Source of the DNA: Emcibacter sp.
GTDB taxonomy: Bacteria > Pseudomonadota > Alphaproteobacteria > Sphingomonadales > Emcibacteraceae
Length of the DNA stretch: 18,758 bases
Assembly: GCA_027019205.1 (NCBI GenBank)
Contig: JALUWZ010000037.1
Span: 1-18,758 of the forward strand
Direction of reading: 5' to 3'
The translations under genes were made by a program, and so were the position numbers. Positions 15,776 through 18,758 of this stretch are shown here, piece after piece (the first letter of the stretch is position 1; each line of letters begins with the position of its first letter). The notes under the pieces are model-generated. The model worked only from the letters and a program-made list of their open reading frames with translations. It was not told the DNA's origin and searched no databases.

Positions 15776-15804
15776 AACATAAGCAGATTTCCCCGGACTT
15801 GCAA
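15776..15804 (-). promoter_or_regulatory. Predicted promoter of tRNA-Gln
   Basis: On the minus strand TTGCAA (15804-15799) and TATGTT (15781-15776) are exactly 17 bp apart. Transcription would start near 15769, about 25 nt before the mature tRNA 5' end, a normal leader for RNase P processing. Confidence 0.5.
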
Positions 15805-15857
15805 CGGTGATCTTGCAAAAATAATATTTTTTTACCATCCCGGATAATTTTAAGGAT

Positions 15858-15886
15858 TTGACAAGGCTGTTGCGCTAGAAGATAAC
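15858..15886 (+). promoter_or_regulatory. Predicted sigma70-type promoter of the epimerase-YdcF operon
   Basis: A perfect TTGACA (15858-15863) and GATAAC (15881-15886) are 17 bp apart, giving a start near 15893 and a leader of about 24 nt. It is divergent from the tRNA-Gln promoter, and the two -35 boxes are some 50 bp apart. Confidence 0.55.
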
Positions 15887-15916
15887 TCCTTACAGGTAAT
15901 TCAATTGAGGAAACAC

Positions 15917-16915
15917 ATGGCTATTGTGGTAACAGGTGCCGCCGGATTTATCGGCTTTAATGTCTCAAGACTGCTGCTTGAGCGCGGGGAAGAGGTTATC
16001 GGCATAGATAATCTTAACGACTATTATTCGGTTGATCTGAAAAAAGACCGTCTGGCGGAAATAGCGGACAATTCCGCCTTCACCTTTCTCAAGCTCGATT
16101 TTTCCGATTTTGAGGCCCTGAAAGCGGCCCTTGATCAGCATGATGTCAAAAAAGTCATCCATCTTGGCGCTCAGGCCGGGGTCCGCTATTCACTGACCAA
16201 TCCTTTTGCCTATGCCAAATCAAACCTGATCGGTCATTTGAATATCATGGAATATTGCCGCCATGCCAAAGGGTTCGAACATCTGGTCTATGCCTCATCC
16301 TCATCGGTCTATGGCGGCAACAAGAATATGCCCTTTTCGGTTGATGACCGGGTTGACAATCCGGTGTCGCTTTATGCCGCAACCAAAAAATCCGATGAAC
16401 TGATGAGCCAGAGCTATGCCCATCTGTACCGGATGCCGCAAACCGGCCTGCGCTTCTTTACAGTATATGGTCCATGGGGGCGGCCCGATATGGCGATGTG
16501 GATATTTGCCAAGAAAATACTCGCGGGCGAGCCTATTCCGGTATTTAACCATGGCGACATGCTGCGGGATTTCACCTTTATCGAGGATATTATTGACGGC
16601 ATTGTCCGCTGTCTTGATCATCCGCCGCAGGATGACGGCACGATGCATACAATCGGCTCCGATGCGCCGCACCGGGTCTATAATATCGGCAATAACCATA
16701 CGGTAAAACTGCTTGATATGATTCATGTTCTGGAAGATGCCCTCGGACAGAAAGCTGAAATGGAGATGCTGCCGATCCAGCCGGGCGATGTCCGGGAAAC
16801 AGCCGCCGATATTTCCGCCATTCAAAATGACCTCGGGTTTCAGCCCAAAACCAGAATCGAGGACGGCATCCCGAAATTCATTCACTGGTACAAGCAATAT
16901 CATCAGATAAACTAG
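15917..16915 (+). CDS. NAD-dependent sugar epimerase, UDP-glucuronate 4-epimerase type
   Basis: The 332-aa protein is an extended short-chain dehydrogenase. It has the NAD-binding G7-x-x-G-x-x-G13 (VVTGAAGFIG), a catalytic serine in the YASSSS stretch (127-130) and the Y153-x-x-x-K157 pair in SLYAATKKS. The segments IDNLNDYYSVDLKKDRL and GDMLRDFTFIEDIIDGIVR, and the tail with GDVRETAADIS, are typical of the UDP-glucuronate 4-epimerase (LpsL/CapI) group, which makes UDP-galacturonate for lipopolysaccharide core or capsule. The ATG at 15917 with GAGG 6 nt upstream is chosen over a TTG at 15905. Substrate is inferred from family resemblance only. The YdcF gene follows after 13 nt, so the pair is likely co-transcribed for envelope polysaccharide work. 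Confidence 0.88.
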   Translation: MAIVVTGAAGFIGFNVSRLLLERGEEVIGIDNLNDYYSVDLKKDRLAEIADNSAFTFLKLDFSDFEALKAALDQHDVKKVIHLGAQAGVRYSLTNPFAYAKSNLIGHLNIMEYCRHAKGFEHLVYASSSSVYGGNKNMPFSVDDRVDNPVSLYAATKKSDELMSQSYAHLYRMPQTGLRFFTVYGPWGRPDMAMWIFAKKILAGEPIPVFNHGDMLRDFTFIEDIIDGIVRCLDHPPQDDGTMHTIGSDAPHRVYNIGNNHTVKLLDMIHVLEDALGQKAEMEMLPIQPGDVRETAADISAIQNDLGFQPKTRIEDGIPKFIHWYKQYHQIN

Positions 16916-16928
16916 GAGACTGACAGAT

Positions 16929-17726
16929 TTGGCCTGGGACAACCTGATTTCACGCACGATCTGGCTGTTTCTGCAACCGGGCAATCTGCTGGTTATCCTG
17001 CTTGTGATCGCGACATTCCTGATCTGGAAGGGGCGCCGGAAAACGGGTCTCGGTATTCTTGTTTCCTGCATGGTGATATATCTGCTGGTGATGTTCGGAC
17101 CGCTGACCAACTGGCTGATGGTGCCATTGGAAAAACGCTTTTCCATCTATACCAACGATGACCGCCACGGCCCCTATAGCGGGATTATCGTCCTCGCCGG
17201 GGCAGAACGCATAATATACAGCAGCAGCCACCGGCAGGTCACCCTCGACGGGGCCGGCGAACGGCTGATTGAGGCTGCCCGGCTGGCGCGTAAATTCCCC
17301 GCCCTGCCGATCATATTTTGTGGTGGCAGAAAAATTGACGGCATGATGAGCGAAGGGGATGTTGCCCGGAAATTCTTCTTAAGCGCCGGAATTGACCCTG
17401 GCCGTATCCGGTTTGATGATAAATCCTATAACAGCCACACCAATGCCATTGAGGCAAAAAAACGCATAAGACAGGGGGAGGACGGCAAGTGGTTTCTGGT
17501 GACGTCGGCTTTTCATATGCCGCGCGCCGTCGGGGCCTTTCGAAAAGCCGGGGTCAGCATACAGCCCTTTCCGGTAGATTACCGCACTGATTTTAACGGC
17601 CCGTTCTTCCATAACCCGAATTTCAGCCGCAATCTTTATCAACTGGATTATGCTGTCCACGAATGGGTCGGGATGCTGGCCTATTATATCAGCGGCTATA
17701 GCGACAGCCTCTATCCCGCGCCCTGA
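16929..17726 (+). CDS. YdcF/DUF218 family inner-membrane protein (ElyC/SanA-like)
   Basis: The 265-aa protein has two N-terminal membrane segments (about 13-33 and 40-58) and then a DUF218 domain: YSGIIVLAGAERI, GERLIEAARLARKFP, IIFCGG, a SYNSHTNAIEA segment and FLVTSAFHMPRAVGAFRKAGV. Relatives such as ElyC affect peptidoglycan and enterobacterial common antigen metabolism; the biochemical activity is not settled. The start is an unusual TTG at 16929, supported by AGGAG (16914-16918), which overlaps the stop of the epimerase gene. The next in-frame ATG would remove both the first membrane segment and part of the second. Its last 16 nt overlap the convergent DUF3179 gene. Confidence 0.87.
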   Translation: MAWDNLISRTIWLFLQPGNLLVILLVIATFLIWKGRRKTGLGILVSCMVIYLLVMFGPLTNWLMVPLEKRFSIYTNDDRHGPYSGIIVLAGAERIIYSSSHRQVTLDGAGERLIEAARLARKFPALPIIFCGGRKIDGMMSEGDVARKFFLSAGIDPGRIRFDDKSYNSHTNAIEAKKRIRQGEDGKWFLVTSAFHMPRAVGAFRKAGVSIQPFPVDYRTDFNGPFFHNPNFSRNLYQLDYAVHEWVGMLAYYISGYSDSLYPAP

Positions 17727-18742
17727 TCATTCAGGACGGTAGCCGGATGGAAATTGCTCCAGACCATCCACAATACCTCACTGTCAAGCGGGATTCTGTC
17801 AAGCTTGCCTGCCGGACTGTTGCCATATATATCAATCTCCGTGACCTTTTCCCCCGGCGGGCAGGCAAAGGCGGCAACACTATCAAATTCAGGATAATAG
17901 ACAAGGGCTGTTTCCTGACCGTCATGGGGTATGGTGACAAAGGAATTTTGTTTCAGGAAATCCCTGCTATAGGCCCGGGCCATGCCGTTGATCACAATAC
18001 CGAAAACCATTTCTTTCGGCGGCAGGCGATCATCCACATGCCTGATGGTCGGAAAGGCCGGTTTATCGGTAGTATATTGCCGTTCGGTAACATCCAGAAC
18101 CATGGCGCGCACCATGCGGTCCCACCAACCCTGTGGCGGGTTATAGAATAGCCGGCCCTTGGGATAAATCTTTGCAAAAGAGCCAAATGGCATGACCTGT
18201 GTCGGATATTTCTTCAGTTTTTCGCCACTATTTTCCAGAGTGCCGCGAATTTGCTGGATCGGCTGGTTGCTGTTCTCATCATACATCACCAGATTATTTT
18301 CAAGCTGAAGCATCACTTTTAAATCAAGTTTTTTATCGTCAAGCTGCGGACTATAGGCCAACCCGAGATGGCTCAGGCTGCAATAGGTAAGGACAACCTC
18401 TTGTCCGCCGATTATATCCCCGGCGATATGGGGACGGGCAATCCAGTCATGAAAGAACGCCCGGGCATCACCATTCACCTCGACCACCATTACCCGGTTC
18501 GCCGGGGTGAGGTATTTCCGGGCCTCATTTACTGATATATATTTTGCCCCCCGCTGTTGCGGCCTGAACATAAGATAAGGCACATTTATATAGCCGCCGA
18601 CAAACAGGGCTATGAAGGCAACAGCATCAAGAGCAAGGACCGTCCCGGACAGGGCAGCATGGGCAAGGGCGATATATAGCCCGGCGGAAAAACATATAAC
18701 CGCCATTATCATCGCAATCTTCCGATAGCGCCAGACTATCAT
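17711..18742 (-). CDS. DUF3179 domain protein, membrane-anchored
   Basis: The 343-aa protein begins with two hydrophobic segments (about 9-31 and 35-59), so the rest is probably anchored to the inner membrane. The C-terminal part fits DUF3179: YISVNEARKYLTPANRVMVVEVNGDARAF, IIGGQEVVLTYCSLSHLGLAY, GRLFYNPPQGWWDRM, and late NGMARAYSRDFL and ALVYYPEFDSVAAF segments. The usual CPLC-type motif reads C121-S-L-S-H125 here, so a single Cys is followed by a His. The function of DUF3179 is unknown. The ATG at 18742 is supported by AGGG 5 nt upstream. It overlaps the YdcF gene by 16 nt at their 3' ends. Confidence 0.85.
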   Translation of the reverse strand: MIVWRYRKIAMIMAVICFSAGLYIALAHAALSGTVLALDAVAFIALFVGGYINVPYLMFRPQQRGAKYISVNEARKYLTPANRVMVVEVNGDARAFFHDWIARPHIAGDIIGGQEVVLTYCSLSHLGLAYSPQLDDKKLDLKVMLQLENNLVMYDENSNQPIQQIRGTLENSGEKLKKYPTQVMPFGSFAKIYPKGRLFYNPPQGWWDRMVRAMVLDVTERQYTTDKPAFPTIRHVDDRLPPKEMVFGIVINGMARAYSRDFLKQNSFVTIPHDGQETALVYYPEFDSVAAFACPPGEKVTEIDIYGNSPAGKLDRIPLDSEVLWMVWSNFHPATVLNDQGAG

Positions 18743-18758
18743 AGTGACCCTGCGCGGG

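Noticed and set aside
15530..15838. 102-residue minus-strand open frame across the tRNA
   Set aside because: It runs straight through tRNA-Gln and has no ribosome site or family match.
15670..15916. tRNA-Gln as an integration site for a genomic island
   Set aside because: No integrase, no second copy of the tRNA 3' end and no change in base composition are seen on either side.
1..18758. CRISPR array, toxin-antitoxin pair, phage defence or biosynthetic cluster
   Set aside because: I searched for spaced repeats, small overlapping gene pairs and defence domains and found none; all long frames are assigned to chromosomal housekeeping or accessory envelope genes.

Overview
The window comes from an alphaproteobacterial chromosome and holds mostly core genes. 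The evidence is the order dprA-topA-rnr-rpmG followed by a convergent divK-pleD pair, a DUF3572 gene, a clpS-clpA operon, and a tRNA-Gln with a U1-A72 pair. The DNA is moderately GC-rich, with uniform codon use and little non-coding space. I see no transposase, phage gene, CRISPR array or sign of recent transfer. I cannot fix the order; the gene set would suit the Kordiimonadales/Emcibacterales/Rhodospirillales neighbourhood, but that is inference.

Left part (1-6050, + strand): the 3' part of dprA (DNA uptake and recombination), topA (topoisomerase I), rnr (RNase R, starting 2 nt after topA) and rpmG (ribosomal protein L33, with its own promoter and a terminator).

Middle-left (6058-9790): the cell-cycle pair divK-pleD is on the minus strand. 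It is divergent from a DUF3572 gene and a HAD-fold protein gene, which end at an intrinsic terminator. A single-domain diguanylate cyclase with its own leader follows. Two c-di-GMP synthases with intact active and inhibitory sites therefore lie within 4 kb of the response regulator DivK. The divK leader carries a perfect 12-bp tandem duplication that reaches into its ribosome binding site.

Middle (9885-12261, + strand): a tightly coupled three-gene operon (RidA family, glycerophosphodiester phosphodiesterase, FemAB-like/GNAT protein), with both junctions formed by ATGA stop-start overlaps.

Right part (12274-18742): on the minus strand are a small secreted four-cysteine protein (DUF6491-like), clpA and clpS (N-degron proteolysis) and tRNA-Gln(UUG). 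On the plus strand are a UDP-glucuronate epimerase-like enzyme and a YdcF/DUF218 membrane protein, probably for envelope polysaccharide work. The last gene is a minus-strand DUF3179 membrane-anchored protein that overlaps the YdcF gene tail to tail.

Nothing here is a convincing new system. The points most worth following are the DUF3572-HAD pair beside divK-pleD, the divK leader duplication, the coupled RidA/GDPD/FemAB operon and the variant DUF3179 protein.
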